Origin: Novosphingobium aureum
GTDB taxonomy: Bacteria; Pseudomonadota; Alphaproteobacteria; Sphingomonadales; Sphingomonadaceae
Reading direction: 5' to 3'
Assembly (NCBI RefSeq): GCF_015865035.1
Contig: NZ_JADZGI010000002.1
Span: 1-64,000 of the forward strand
Length of the DNA stretch: 64,000 nt
Part shown: piece by piece, positions 51,248 to 60,014 of the stretch
Layout of the letters: every line of letters begins with the position of its first letter
Position numbering within the stretch: position 1 is the stretch's first letter
The notes under the pieces: generated by a model
The model's database searches: none
The model's input: only the letters and a program-made list of their open reading frames with translations
What the model was told of the DNA's origin: nothing
Position numbers and translations under genes: made by a program

Positions 51248-53407
51248 ATGGACTTCATCTCACAATCTCAGCCCCCGGCTGGATACCATGGCCAAAGCGG
51301 ACTTCCCGGGAATGACAACGAGCTCGGCTTTCGCCAGTTGTTCGACATCATTGCCCGCAATGCCCTGCTGATGGTGGTGATCACCTTGGGCGTATTTGTC
51401 GTCGCGCTGGGGGCGACATTCCTGATGAATCCGTCGTATTTCGCTGCGGCTGCGGTGAAGCTGGATCCGGCTGCGCGCGCAGTGGGGGCCAGCGAGATTC
51501 GGTCGGTCGCCCCGCAAGCAGAACAAGCGCGCATGGATACCGAAGTGCAGATCATCCAATCACGCCAGATCGCGCAGCAGACAATCGACACTCTCGGGCT
51601 CGAGGCAGATGCCGAACTGCTCGAGGAGGCCGCAGCCGAGACAAAGACCGCGAGCTCTCCCGAAGACCGCATGGTCGATGCCTTCCTGAAGCGCCTCGAT
51701 GTGCAGCGTAACGCCGACGACTACGTCGTCCGTATCGGCTATGCCTCGTCGCAGCCGGCGAAAGCGGCACAAGTCGCCAACGCCGTGGCGCGTGCCTACG
51801 TCGAGCACACCGTGGCCGATCGCAATCGCACCGCAAGCGAGCAGGCGCGCTGGCTGAGCGGACGCCTGGAGACTCTTGGCGGCGAAATTCAGTCAGACCA
51901 GGCGCGCATCGCACAACTGCGCGCAAGAACCGGAATCGCCGGAACGACAGCAGCCGGGACCGTGACAGATCAGCAGATTGGCCCCCTTTCCATGGAGTTG
52001 GCCCAGGCCGAAAGCGAAGCCGCAGCGGCCGACGCCGAACTGGCTGCGGCCAAGGCACAAATCAGCCGCGGCGACATCGGCTCGATTACCGGGGTCCTCA
52101 ACTCGCCGGTGATTGCTGACCTGCGCCGCCAGCGGGCCGAGGCCAGCCAGGTGGAAGCTGAAATCAGCACCCGCTACGGCGCCAAACACCCCGAACACGC
52201 GCGCATCGAGCGCCAACTCGCCCAACTCGAAGCAGCACTCCAGTCCGAAGCCAATCGCATTGTTGCCGGCCTGCAGAGCCGGGTCAATTCGGCGCGGGCG
52301 CGTGTCGCCAGCCTGCGCAACAGTCTCGGCTCCATCCGTGGCGAACAATCGGCCAATGCACGCGCGTCCGCCGTGGCCGATACATTAACCCAGCAGGCCG
52401 GCGCCAAGCAGGATTCCTATGACCAGTTGGCCAGCCGGCTCGAGCAGGTGTTGCAGGACCAGCGCGACCTGATGCCGACGGCAACGATCATCGAGGAGGC
52501 AGTGCCCCCGATCCGCGCCTCCTCCCCCAATCGCATGCTGTTTTCGGCGCTTGGCATCATACTCGGCCTGATCGTCAGCTTCACCACGATTTTCGTAAAG
52601 GAAGTGACCAATACCCGCATCGTCTCGTCGGACGATCTCGCCAAGGCCACCATGCTGCCGTTCATTGCGACCGTCCCTGCCCTTGAACGCAAGCAACTGG
52701 TCTTCGAAGGGCAGCAGGTCCCGCCCGAGGACTACGTCCAGCGCAAGCCGATGTCCGCCTTTGCCGAGGCCTTCAGGACCTTGCGTAACGACATCATGTT
52801 CAGCGATACCAAGCCCCGGGTCATTTCCGTGGTGTCGTCGCTTCCCGGTGAGGGCAAGACCACTGTCGCTGCCGGGCTGGCGCGGATCATGGCCCTCTCG
52901 GGCGACCGCGTCGTCCTCGTCGACTGCGACCTGCGCCGCGGCCGCTTGCGCGAACTGGCCCAGGCGGCGCCGTCGCACGGTCTCGTCGAAGTCCTTTCCA
53001 AGGGCTTGTCCTGGCGCGAGGCTTTGATCAAAGACGGCCTGTGCGAACTCGATATCCTGCCTTGCAAGACTCAGACCTTCATCCCTGAGGACGTCCTCAG
53101 TAAGCCGACGATGATGGCGCTGATCGAAGACCTGCGCCGGGAATACGATTTTGTCGTGCTCGATACGCCGCCCGCCCTCGCGGTAGCGGACTCGCGCACG
53201 GTCGCCACCCTTGCCGACGCATCGATCTTTGTCGCCCGTTCGAACCAGACACCGGCAAGTGCAGCCGCCCTGGCAACCGAACAGTTCTCCCACGATCGCA
53301 GCATGGTCCTGGGCACGGTCCTGACAATGGCCACCAACAAGGCCAAGCGCTCCAAGCATGATCCCTATTATTACAGCAATGCCTACCGCGGCTATGTGGA
53401 GGCCTGA
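51248..53407 (+). CDS. Polysaccharide co-polymerase with tyrosine autokinase (Wzc-like)
   Basis: A 719-residue inner-membrane protein. Two helices (about residues 38-60 and 430-450) enclose a large periplasmic coiled-coil domain. The cytosolic BY-kinase follows with Walker A SLPGEGKTT near 533, Walker A' VVLVDCDLRRG and Walker B FVVLDTPPA near 635. The tail has a tyrosine cluster (DPYYYSNAYRGY), the autophosphorylation site. It controls polymer length and export with the Wza-like protein. GAGAGG lies 5 nt before the ATG at 51248; an ATG at 51206 overlaps the previous stop and is an alternative. Confidence 0.92.
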   Translation: MDFISQSQPPAGYHGQSGLPGNDNELGFRQLFDIIARNALLMVVITLGVFVVALGATFLMNPSYFAAAAVKLDPAARAVGASEIRSVAPQAEQARMDTEVQIIQSRQIAQQTIDTLGLEADAELLEEAAAETKTASSPEDRMVDAFLKRLDVQRNADDYVVRIGYASSQPAKAAQVANAVARAYVEHTVADRNRTASEQARWLSGRLETLGGEIQSDQARIAQLRARTGIAGTTAAGTVTDQQIGPLSMELAQAESEAAAADAELAAAKAQISRGDIGSITGVLNSPVIADLRRQRAEASQVEAEISTRYGAKHPEHARIERQLAQLEAALQSEANRIVAGLQSRVNSARARVASLRNSLGSIRGEQSANARASAVADTLTQQAGAKQDSYDQLASRLEQVLQDQRDLMPTATIIEEAVPPIRASSPNRMLFSALGIILGLIVSFTTIFVKEVTNTRIVSSDDLAKATMLPFIATVPALERKQLVFEGQQVPPEDYVQRKPMSAFAEAFRTLRNDIMFSDTKPRVISVVSSLPGEGKTTVAAGLARIMALSGDRVVLVDCDLRRGRLRELAQAAPSHGLVEVLSKGLSWREALIKDGLCELDILPCKTQTFIPEDVLSKPTMMALIEDLRREYDFVVLDTPPALAVADSRTVATLADASIFVARSNQTPASAAALATEQFSHDRSMVLGTVLTMATNKAKRSKHDPYYYSNAYRGYVEA

Positions 53408-53421
53408 ACTGGCAATAGCCC

Positions 53422-54213
53422 ATGAGATCACGGGAACTACGCCCAGCGACTTGCGGCCGGAATGCCATATTCGCAAGACTTTCCCGCCTCGGCCAAAAGT
53501 CACCTTCCAAGGCGATCCTGCGCATTGCCTTGCTGGCCTTGCTCGGTGCCGGGCTAGTGCTCGGCACCTCGGCAATGCGAGACGAACTGGCGATTAGACA
53601 GGCTAGCCGAGCACTGGCGCAAGCAGCGTTTCCCGGCCTTGTCCCCCATGCCGCGCGAACCGAAACCGCGCGGACATGTCACGAAAGCGCACTGCCCAGG
53701 CTGCTCTCCTCCTGCACGATCCTGCACTTGCGCCTGTCTCGCAAGCTTGACGAAGTAACTGCGCGCCGCCACCATCTCGCGCTCGCCCAAGCAAGTGCGG
53801 ATCGCTTTGCAAGCCTGGTTCCGCTTTCGCCTGTGGCTGCCACCCAGCAAGCGATGACCGCGACTTTCGCTGCGCAGAAACGCAATAGGTACCATGCCAT
53901 TGCCGCGCTTGAGCGCAGCTACCGGCTCGCCGCGATCCAGCGCGATGTCTCGCTTTGGCGGGTCAGCTACGGTGCGCGGCATTGGCACGCCTTGTCCGCG
54001 ATACTGCGCCAGTCAGTCTATGACGAAGCCATGTGGATCGCTCGCCTGGGAGGCAACGACCGCACTGCCGTCATACGTGAGCTTGCCGGGACGGCGTTGT
54101 ACCTTCCTGTCGCACTTCGATTGCCCGGGCGGAATGGCGGCGCCTTGCCGCCCGCGAAGATGACAATTGGCCTTGAACAGCCCTTGTCCCTGATCGATCA
54201 GCCCGCTCAGTAG
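53422..54213 (+). CDS. Hypothetical membrane-anchored protein of the exopolysaccharide cluster
   Basis: A 263-residue protein with one hydrophobic segment (about residues 32-50) after a basic N-terminus, then a mainly helical, Ala/Arg-rich region with two cysteines near residues 85 and 97. No recognised family. It starts 15 nt after the autokinase gene, so it is likely in its transcript, and its end overlaps the convergent ligase gene by 7 nt. Probably periplasmic; role unknown. Confidence 0.6.
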   Translation: MRSRELRPATCGRNAIFARLSRLGQKSPSKAILRIALLALLGAGLVLGTSAMRDELAIRQASRALAQAAFPGLVPHAARTETARTCHESALPRLLSSCTILHLRLSRKLDEVTARRHHLALAQASADRFASLVPLSPVAATQQAMTATFAAQKRNRYHAIAALERSYRLAAIQRDVSLWRVSYGARHWHALSAILRQSVYDEAMWIARLGGNDRTAVIRELAGTALYLPVALRLPGRNGGALPPAKMTIGLEQPLSLIDQPAQ

Positions 54214-55643
54214 CCACTCCCCCGCAAGGCACGATGACCTGCACGGTGATGTGAAACCGCCTGCGAAGCACGTCCCGCCATTACCCCGAGCAGCAGTGCC
54301 TCCAGCGCCGCGACCGCATAGAAATCAAGCGCAATATCGAACATGGCGCAAGAGATGCCGACAAGACCGGCCGCCAGCATCCCGCCTTCACGCGCGGTAA
54401 AACTCTGGACCCGTGACCGTTGGATCAAGAGGCGCATGTAGCAACCACAGGCGAACACTGCGAGCGCCACATAGATCCATCCCTCCTCAATCGCGGCTCC
54501 AATCACAAGATTGTGCGCAGCACCAAGATTCCAGTAGTGGTCGGCTATCTGCGAGGTAAGTTCTGCCTCGTTGACCTGCCGAAATGTTCCGGGGCCGCTC
54601 CCAAAAAGCGGCCTCTGGAAGCTGAGATGCAAGCCATATTCAAGCAGTTCAATGCGACCCGACAGGTCATCGCTCAAGCGTGCCAGACGCGGAACAAGGC
54701 GATCGCCTATAGCGAACCACAGCGCCAGCCCCGGCACCAGGTTCACAGCACCCAGCACAAGCGCAGCGTGCCGATATCTCGTTGGAAAGTGGGCGATGTC
54801 TTGCCGCCGCCACACACACAGCCCCACCGCCGCGACCGCTCCGCTCACCATGGCCATTCGTGACTGGGACACCAGCAGCCCGGCAAGGAATATCTGCAAG
54901 GACACGATGAGTCCGGCCCCGATCACCCATTCGCGCGCTCGGAACCGTGCCTCAGTCCGTGAGCCTGCCAAGGCAAGCAATTCGGCCAGGGTCATTGCGA
55001 GGAAGATAGCCAGAACGCAACCCATTACATTCGGATTGCCCAGTGTTCCGACGAAACGCATCGGCTTTTCAGACCGTCCTGGCGAAGCTTGCGGCAGCCT
55101 GTCGATCTCGACCATCCAGGCCACGAGCTCCGCGCCCACCCATAGCGCGCCCATCACGACCAGGCACATGCACAGGACCTCCATCGCCCGACGGTTTCGC
55201 GCGAGGACCATGCCCGTAGTGAACACCGAAATTAATCCGATGCGGAGGGATACTTCGAGTTTGAACGCAGTCGTGTCGAACTGCCGATCGACGCGCAAGA
55301 CATGCCAACAAACCAGCAGGAGCAGCATCGCCAGACATGTGGCCAGGGTCGGCCGGGCGGCGACCAGCCAAGACTCCGCCGACCTAGTCGACACAAGAGC
55401 GACGATGCCGGCCGCCATGGACACGAGGGCCGCCAGGATTGCGGACAAATAGTCATTTCCCCCGCCGAACTGCAGCATGGCGACGCAACCAAATGCGACG
55501 GCGCCACTCAGTACAGGGCTCAAGAGCCCTCCGAAACGCCCTCCCGCTCCAGCTTGGCAGCCTTGCCCAGGCCTCGCGCGGGGGCGGCCTCTTGCAGCGC
55601 GCGCCCTCGCTTTGCCTGTCTTCCTGCGAGTGGTGCCTTGCAT
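54207..55643 (-). CDS. O-antigen ligase / Wzy-like polymerase 1
   Basis: A 478-residue protein with about 10-12 membrane helices and the large periplasmic loop of the WaaL/Wzy family, containing RPLFGSGPGTFRQV and GAAHNLVIGAAIEEGWI near residue 370-390. Members either join polymer units (Wzy) or attach polymer to lipid (WaaL); sequence does not decide. The N-terminus is Arg/Gly-rich. It runs opposite to the neighbouring cluster genes and is convergent with the hypothetical protein at 53422. Confidence 0.83.
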   Translation of the reverse strand: MQGTTRRKTGKARARAARGRPRARPGQGCQAGAGGRFGGLLSPVLSGAVAFGCVAMLQFGGGNDYLSAILAALVSMAAGIVALVSTRSAESWLVAARPTLATCLAMLLLLVCWHVLRVDRQFDTTAFKLEVSLRIGLISVFTTGMVLARNRRAMEVLCMCLVVMGALWVGAELVAWMVEIDRLPQASPGRSEKPMRFVGTLGNPNVMGCVLAIFLAMTLAELLALAGSRTEARFRAREWVIGAGLIVSLQIFLAGLLVSQSRMAMVSGAVAAVGLCVWRRQDIAHFPTRYRHAALVLGAVNLVPGLALWFAIGDRLVPRLARLSDDLSGRIELLEYGLHLSFQRPLFGSGPGTFRQVNEAELTSQIADHYWNLGAAHNLVIGAAIEEGWIYVALAVFACGCYMRLLIQRSRVQSFTAREGGMLAAGLVGISCAMFDIALDFYAVAALEALLLGVMAGRASQAVSHHRAGHRALRGSGY

Positions 55644-55869
55644 ACCTGGATCTCCCGCGACGAGCGTTCCGCTTTGGCGGCACGCCGGCCTACGGTCACA
55701 GCCTAGGCGCTGCGTGAGGCTCGAGCGGTGAAACCTGCACCGATCCGGAGGTCAATCGACTTTGGTTGCGACAGCCAAGGCCGTAACAATCCTGAGCAAC
55801 AAGCATCGCCCCGAAACCAGCAAGGTCTCTCGTGCAGGCAGGACACTCAAGATGACATGGGAGCTTCCG

Positions 55870-57096
55870 ATGACACTTGGCTTGTCGCTGGGCCTTGCTA
55901 CCTTCGTCCTACTGGCGATGCATCCCTTCGTGACATATCCGCTCTCCCTGCGGATCCTCGCCGGTTTACGGCACGCGCAGGAGGATAAATGCCAAGCCGC
56001 GCCGATCGACCTTACCCGGGAGCTTCGGCCGAAAGTCGCGATCTGCCTATGCGCCTTCAACGAAGCAGCGGTAATTGTCGACAAGCTCGAAAGCCTGCTG
56101 CTCGTGGCCGAAACCTACGGCCCGGCCTCGATCCACGTCTATTCGGACGGCAGTGACGACAAGACCGCACTCCTGCTCGAACAGTTCCGTGATCGTGTCG
56201 ACATCGTCATTTCCAACGAGCGCTTGGGCAAAACGCATGGCATGAAGGTATTGCTCGAACGCAGCACAAGCGATCTCGTCATGTTCACCGATGCCAACGT
56301 GACCATGGACAACGATGCTCTATTGAAGCTCGCGCGTCCCTTCGCCGACCCCCATTGCGGCTGCAGCACTGCAAAGCTGCGCTACGTCAACCGTGACGAG
56401 GGTGCGACGGCGCTGGCCGGGGCGATCTACTGGTCGATCGAGGAATTCGTCAAAGGCATAGAGAGCGCATGCGGCTTTATCATGGGGGTCGATGGCGCCA
56501 GCTTCCTCATCAGGCGTTCGCTCTACCACGCACCGCCTGACGACTTGATCGACGATCTTTACGTGACCTTGCGTGTCCTGATCGATGGCAAGCGTGTCAT
56601 GCGCGCAGACGGGCTCGTGGTCGAGGAACGCGGATCGACCAACGCCAAAGAAGAATATCAGCGCAAGGTCAGGATTGCGTGCCAGGCCATCCGGGTGCAC
56701 CGGGCGTTGTGGCCGCAATTGCGGCAATTGCCCGGGCTCTTGGTCTATGCCTATATCTCGCACCGCTGGATGAAATGGATGCTACCCTACTTCGCCCTCG
56801 GCGCCGCATCCTGCCTCCTCGCCCTTTTTGCCCTCTTCACAACCCCGGCAATTGCAGCTGCAGGCGCCGCCAGTGTGGCCATCCTGCTCGTGGCTGGTGC
56901 GTTCTTATCCATTCCCGGGCTTTCAATGATTTCGAGCTCACTGATCGCCCTGGCAGGCGTCGCGCGCGGGGTAGCGTTGGCCTATGCGTCAGACCGCGCT
57001 TTTACGACCTGGATGCCAGCTAACAGCGTACGCGCCGCAAGCGATGCCCAGCCTCGCAACCGCAGCGGGCGGTCCGACCAAAGCGTCAATAGCTGA
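55870..57096 (+). CDS. Membrane-linked family 2 glycosyltransferase (paralogue 2)
   Basis: A 408-residue GT2 enzyme with the same plan as the protein at 47248: MHPFVTYPLSLRIL near the start, LCAFNEAAV, NERLGKTHGMK, FTDANVTMD, GVDGASFLIRR, RKVRIACQAI and the C-terminal TTWMPANS. The ATG at 55870 has GGGAG 6 nt upstream and aligns with the paralogue's start, so the longer in-frame starts upstream are rejected. The C-terminus is about 20 polar residues longer. Confidence 0.86.
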   Translation: MTLGLSLGLATFVLLAMHPFVTYPLSLRILAGLRHAQEDKCQAAPIDLTRELRPKVAICLCAFNEAAVIVDKLESLLLVAETYGPASIHVYSDGSDDKTALLLEQFRDRVDIVISNERLGKTHGMKVLLERSTSDLVMFTDANVTMDNDALLKLARPFADPHCGCSTAKLRYVNRDEGATALAGAIYWSIEEFVKGIESACGFIMGVDGASFLIRRSLYHAPPDDLIDDLYVTLRVLIDGKRVMRADGLVVEERGSTNAKEEYQRKVRIACQAIRVHRALWPQLRQLPGLLVYAYISHRWMKWMLPYFALGAASCLLALFALFTTPAIAAAGAASVAILLVAGAFLSIPGLSMISSSLIALAGVARGVALAYASDRAFTTWMPANSVRAASDAQPRNRSGRSDQSVNS

Positions 57097-57189
57097 CAGC
57101 AGGCACTCCGAATCCGCGCTCGAACAAGCGCAGTGCCCCTCTTATCCGCCTTGCTGGGAGTCAGCCCCCTGAATCACAAACCCATAGAT

Positions 57190-57310
57190 TAGATTCACGT
57201 GAGGGTTACGTTTTGGTTCAGTGTTTCTCTAAAAGGAGACGCTGATGGCGCCGTTTAATCCGACGGAATCTGAGTGGGATGAAACGGCTCGATCGGATAC
57301 TCTTGGCCGA
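57190..57310 (+). mobile_element. Possible remnant of an IS5-type insertion sequence
   Basis: After an AT-rich stretch, AAAAGGAGACGCTG precedes an ATG at 57245 whose first residues, MAPFNPTESEW, resemble the N-terminus of IS5-family transposases (the (L/P)T-x-x-EW motif). The likeness stops after about 12 residues and the frame then runs antisense to the GMC gene, so at best this is the broken left end of an element. No matching right end or inverted repeat was seen. Confidence 0.3.
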
Positions 57311-57337
57311 TCCACCGGCGTCTCTTCAGCCAACGGC

Positions 57338-59026
57338 TCAAACCGGCTCGGCCAGGTGCTCGGCAAGGCGCAGGGCCAGCGCGACAAGGGTCAGCGTGGG
57401 ATTGGCGAAACCCGAAGTGCTGAACGTGGCAGCTCCGGCAAGATAGAGCCCTTGCGTTCCGAAGACCGCGCAATTGGCATCGCACACGCCTTCAGCCGGG
57501 TTCGAAGCCATGCGGGCCGTTCCAATGTGATGGCCGCCCACCGGAATGCGGCTCTCGCGTGCCAAGGCAAAATCATCTTCCTCGAAATGCAGCCGGGCGG
57601 CATCGGATTGTGCGAATGCCGCTGCAAGGGTCTTGAGCCCTTCGACCAGGCGCTGGTGATCATCACTGGTCGTTCTCCAGTCGACGACCAGCCTTCTCAT
57701 TCCGAAGGCGTCGCACTGGTCGCCAAGGAACACTCGACTGTCACGGTTCGGTTCCTGCTCGGCATTGATGTCGAGTGGGTAGATCTCGCGTGGATCGCGC
57801 AGCACGACCGAGGGAAGCTTACGCTGGGCCAGCGTGCGATGGCGGACGAAATGTGCTGTGAATGCCGCAAGACGCGGCGCGCCCAGCGCCATGTTGCGGA
57901 CGTGGGCGCCCCAGAAGGTCAAGGGATTGCGTGACAGTTCAAGGCGCTTGCAGTCCTCCAGCGAAGTCAGCTTGCGCGCATATTCGGGCACGATCCAGTT
58001 CTTGGCGAGATACATCGCCGACAGCACAGGGTTCTCGTGCGCAGGATCGACTATGTTGGGGTGACTGGGCCTGAGCACCAGTCCGGCCAGCCGCTTGCGA
58101 CGCTGCGCTTCGGGCGAGAGCCAGATATATCGGCGACAGTAAGTGCCATTTGGCGCCACCTCGTAATCCTGTCGGATTTGCCGGGCGGGAGCGGTGAATT
58201 GGATCTGCCCGATCTCTCCTTCGAGATGACACTGGTAGAAACGCCCTACCAGCCCCCTCTCGTTACCCAGACCACAGGCCTTGTCCTGATCCGACGAAAG
58301 CAGCAGGCGCACCGTTTCGAGCCCGCCCGCGCTTACGATCACGCGGTCCGCCCCGATCATGATATCGCTCGCAGTTCCAGTGCGCCCTTGTCGCGCGATC
58401 TGGACCCCGGCGATCACCCGACCTTCATCACGCGCGAGGATCCGGCGCACGGGGGCTTCGATCAGGACGGTCAGGTTCGCGCTTTCCTCGAGACGATCAC
58501 GATACCAGCTGCCAAGATGCAACGGGTGACTGAAACGTTCGATGCGATTGAGTACGACGTCATCCGAGGGCGGTGCAGGCACCATGTCTGCTGGCTCGCC
58601 CGGAAGTGCAGCGCCCGCATCGAACTGGGCTGGCCCGGCATCGAGCCATTGCAGCGCGGCGGGGTAGTGGCGAGCAACGTCTTCATAGCGGATCGGCCAG
58701 CGCCCATGCGCAATCCAGTCGCGGTCCTCGAAATCGATCGGATCGAAAGGGATACAGCGCCCGCCCCAGACCGAAGTGGAACCACCAAGAACACGCCGGC
58801 GGAACATGTCCACTGGTCCGTGGCTCACGGGTTCGACTTGCTGGGCACGGTAGAATTCCTGGCTCGCCTTGGAGAACTTTTCGCCTCCGGCCTCGATTAG
58901 CACGACCTTGCGCCCGGTCGCTGCCAGCACCAGCGCGAGCACGATCCCCGCAGCACCCGCACCGACGATCGCAATATCCGCTTCCATGCGCTCGGGCACG
59001 CCGGGGTCCCTGGCATCGATGATCAT
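57338..59026 (-). CDS. GMC-family FAD oxidoreductase
   Basis: A 562-residue flavoprotein. FAD-binding ADIAIVGAGAAGIVLALVLA is at residues 15-35, then RRVLGGSTSVWGGRC near residue 80; the C-terminal GMC domain contains GGHHIGTARMASNP near residue 500 with the catalytic-type His, and VFGTQGLYLAG. GMC enzymes oxidise alcohols or sugars. No signal peptide is seen. Its ATG overlaps the stop of the aldo/keto reductase gene (ATGA), so the two are co-translated; a sugar- or glycoside-modifying role is inferred from place. Confidence 0.86.
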   Translation of the reverse strand: MIIDARDPGVPERMEADIAIVGAGAAGIVLALVLAATGRKVVLIEAGGEKFSKASQEFYRAQQVEPVSHGPVDMFRRRVLGGSTSVWGGRCIPFDPIDFEDRDWIAHGRWPIRYEDVARHYPAALQWLDAGPAQFDAGAALPGEPADMVPAPPSDDVVLNRIERFSHPLHLGSWYRDRLEESANLTVLIEAPVRRILARDEGRVIAGVQIARQGRTGTASDIMIGADRVIVSAGGLETVRLLLSSDQDKACGLGNERGLVGRFYQCHLEGEIGQIQFTAPARQIRQDYEVAPNGTYCRRYIWLSPEAQRRKRLAGLVLRPSHPNIVDPAHENPVLSAMYLAKNWIVPEYARKLTSLEDCKRLELSRNPLTFWGAHVRNMALGAPRLAAFTAHFVRHRTLAQRKLPSVVLRDPREIYPLDINAEQEPNRDSRVFLGDQCDAFGMRRLVVDWRTTSDDHQRLVEGLKTLAAAFAQSDAARLHFEEDDFALARESRIPVGGHHIGTARMASNPAEGVCDANCAVFGTQGLYLAGAATFSTSGFANPTLTLVALALRLAEHLAEPV

Positions 59027-59889
59027 GCAGGCACCTGCGAACCCGGTACCCGCGCGAGCGCGGACACGAGACTTTCGAGATGGTCGAGCCGGGTGGTTCC
59101 GACCAACGTCGATCGCACCGCCGGGTGCGCGCTTGCCGCGAGCACGGCTTGAGCCGGCGAAAGAGCTGGCTGCAGGCGAATGATCTCACGCGCCATCACC
59201 GCGATGCCGCGGCTTCGAAGCAGTTCGATCATAGCATTGTCGAACCCGAAAACCACGTCCCAAGGCAACTGCACGAGCGAAATTCCAGGCATTGTCAGCG
59301 CAGCCTCGAAGTTTTCACGATCATCGCATGAGACCCCAAAATGGCGCACCTTGCCCTGTTGCCGAAGTCCACAAAGGCTTCGTGCCACCTCGGGATCGGC
59401 TGCGACGCCGGCATCCGGGCTATGCAGGAGAAAACCGTCGACGTAATCGCTGCGCAACCGCCGCAATGACGCTTCAAGACCCTGCACCATTGCTGCAGGC
59501 GTCCAGTCCATCGTCAGTTCGCTCTCGCGATGGCGTGTAACCCGGTTGCCTGCCGTGGCCTTGCCCGTACGGCGCCCTCTCGCTGCCAGCAAGGGACGTA
59601 CGAATGGCTTGAGAGGACGCAGCAGACGCATGCGAGCGGAGAACCGGCGCCCGGTTTTGGTGACGATGAAAGCCTGATCACGACGTCCCGCCAGAGCCTT
59701 GCCGATCTGTATTTCGCTATCGCCCTGCCCGTAGATGTCGGAGGTATCGATCGTGGTCACGCCTAGGTCGAGCGCCCCGACGATCAGCCGCCGGCTCTCG
59801 ACAAGCGGTCGAGGATTGTTGAACGAGCCGATCCGGGCGCAGCCGAGTGCGATCGGAGACATCCTGTCGAGGTCCTTGTCCAACGGCAT
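59023..59889 (-). CDS. Aldo/keto reductase
   Basis: A 288-residue TIM-barrel oxidoreductase. The catalytic tetrad is visible: Asp and Tyr in TIDTSDIYGQGDSE near residue 45, Lys in VTKTG near residue 75 and His in FLLHSPDA near residue 155. It should reduce an aldehyde or ketone with NADPH. The ATG at 59889 has GGAG and AGGGAA upstream. Coupled to the GMC gene that follows. Confidence 0.87.
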   Translation of the reverse strand: MPLDKDLDRMSPIALGCARIGSFNNPRPLVESRRLIVGALDLGVTTIDTSDIYGQGDSEIQIGKALAGRRDQAFIVTKTGRRFSARMRLLRPLKPFVRPLLAARGRRTGKATAGNRVTRHRESELTMDWTPAAMVQGLEASLRRLRSDYVDGFLLHSPDAGVAADPEVARSLCGLRQQGKVRHFGVSCDDRENFEAALTMPGISLVQLPWDVVFGFDNAMIELLRSRGIAVMAREIIRLQPALSPAQAVLAASAHPAVRSTLVGTTRLDHLESLVSALARVPGSQVPA

Positions 59890-60014
59890 TTCCCTTGCTC
59901 CTTCATCGGCTGTCCTGCTTTCCCTCCGCACGGGATCATTGCCTGCACCTGCGCCTGAACCGAGACAGCCCCCAGTTCCTGCGAATTGGGTCACACCGTT
60001 CACCGCCGCTACGC

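Noticed and set aside
57245..57934. A 229-codon plus-strand frame opposite the end of the GMC gene.
   Set aside because: Only the first about 12 codons are interesting (possible transposase remnant); the rest is antisense to the GMC domain.
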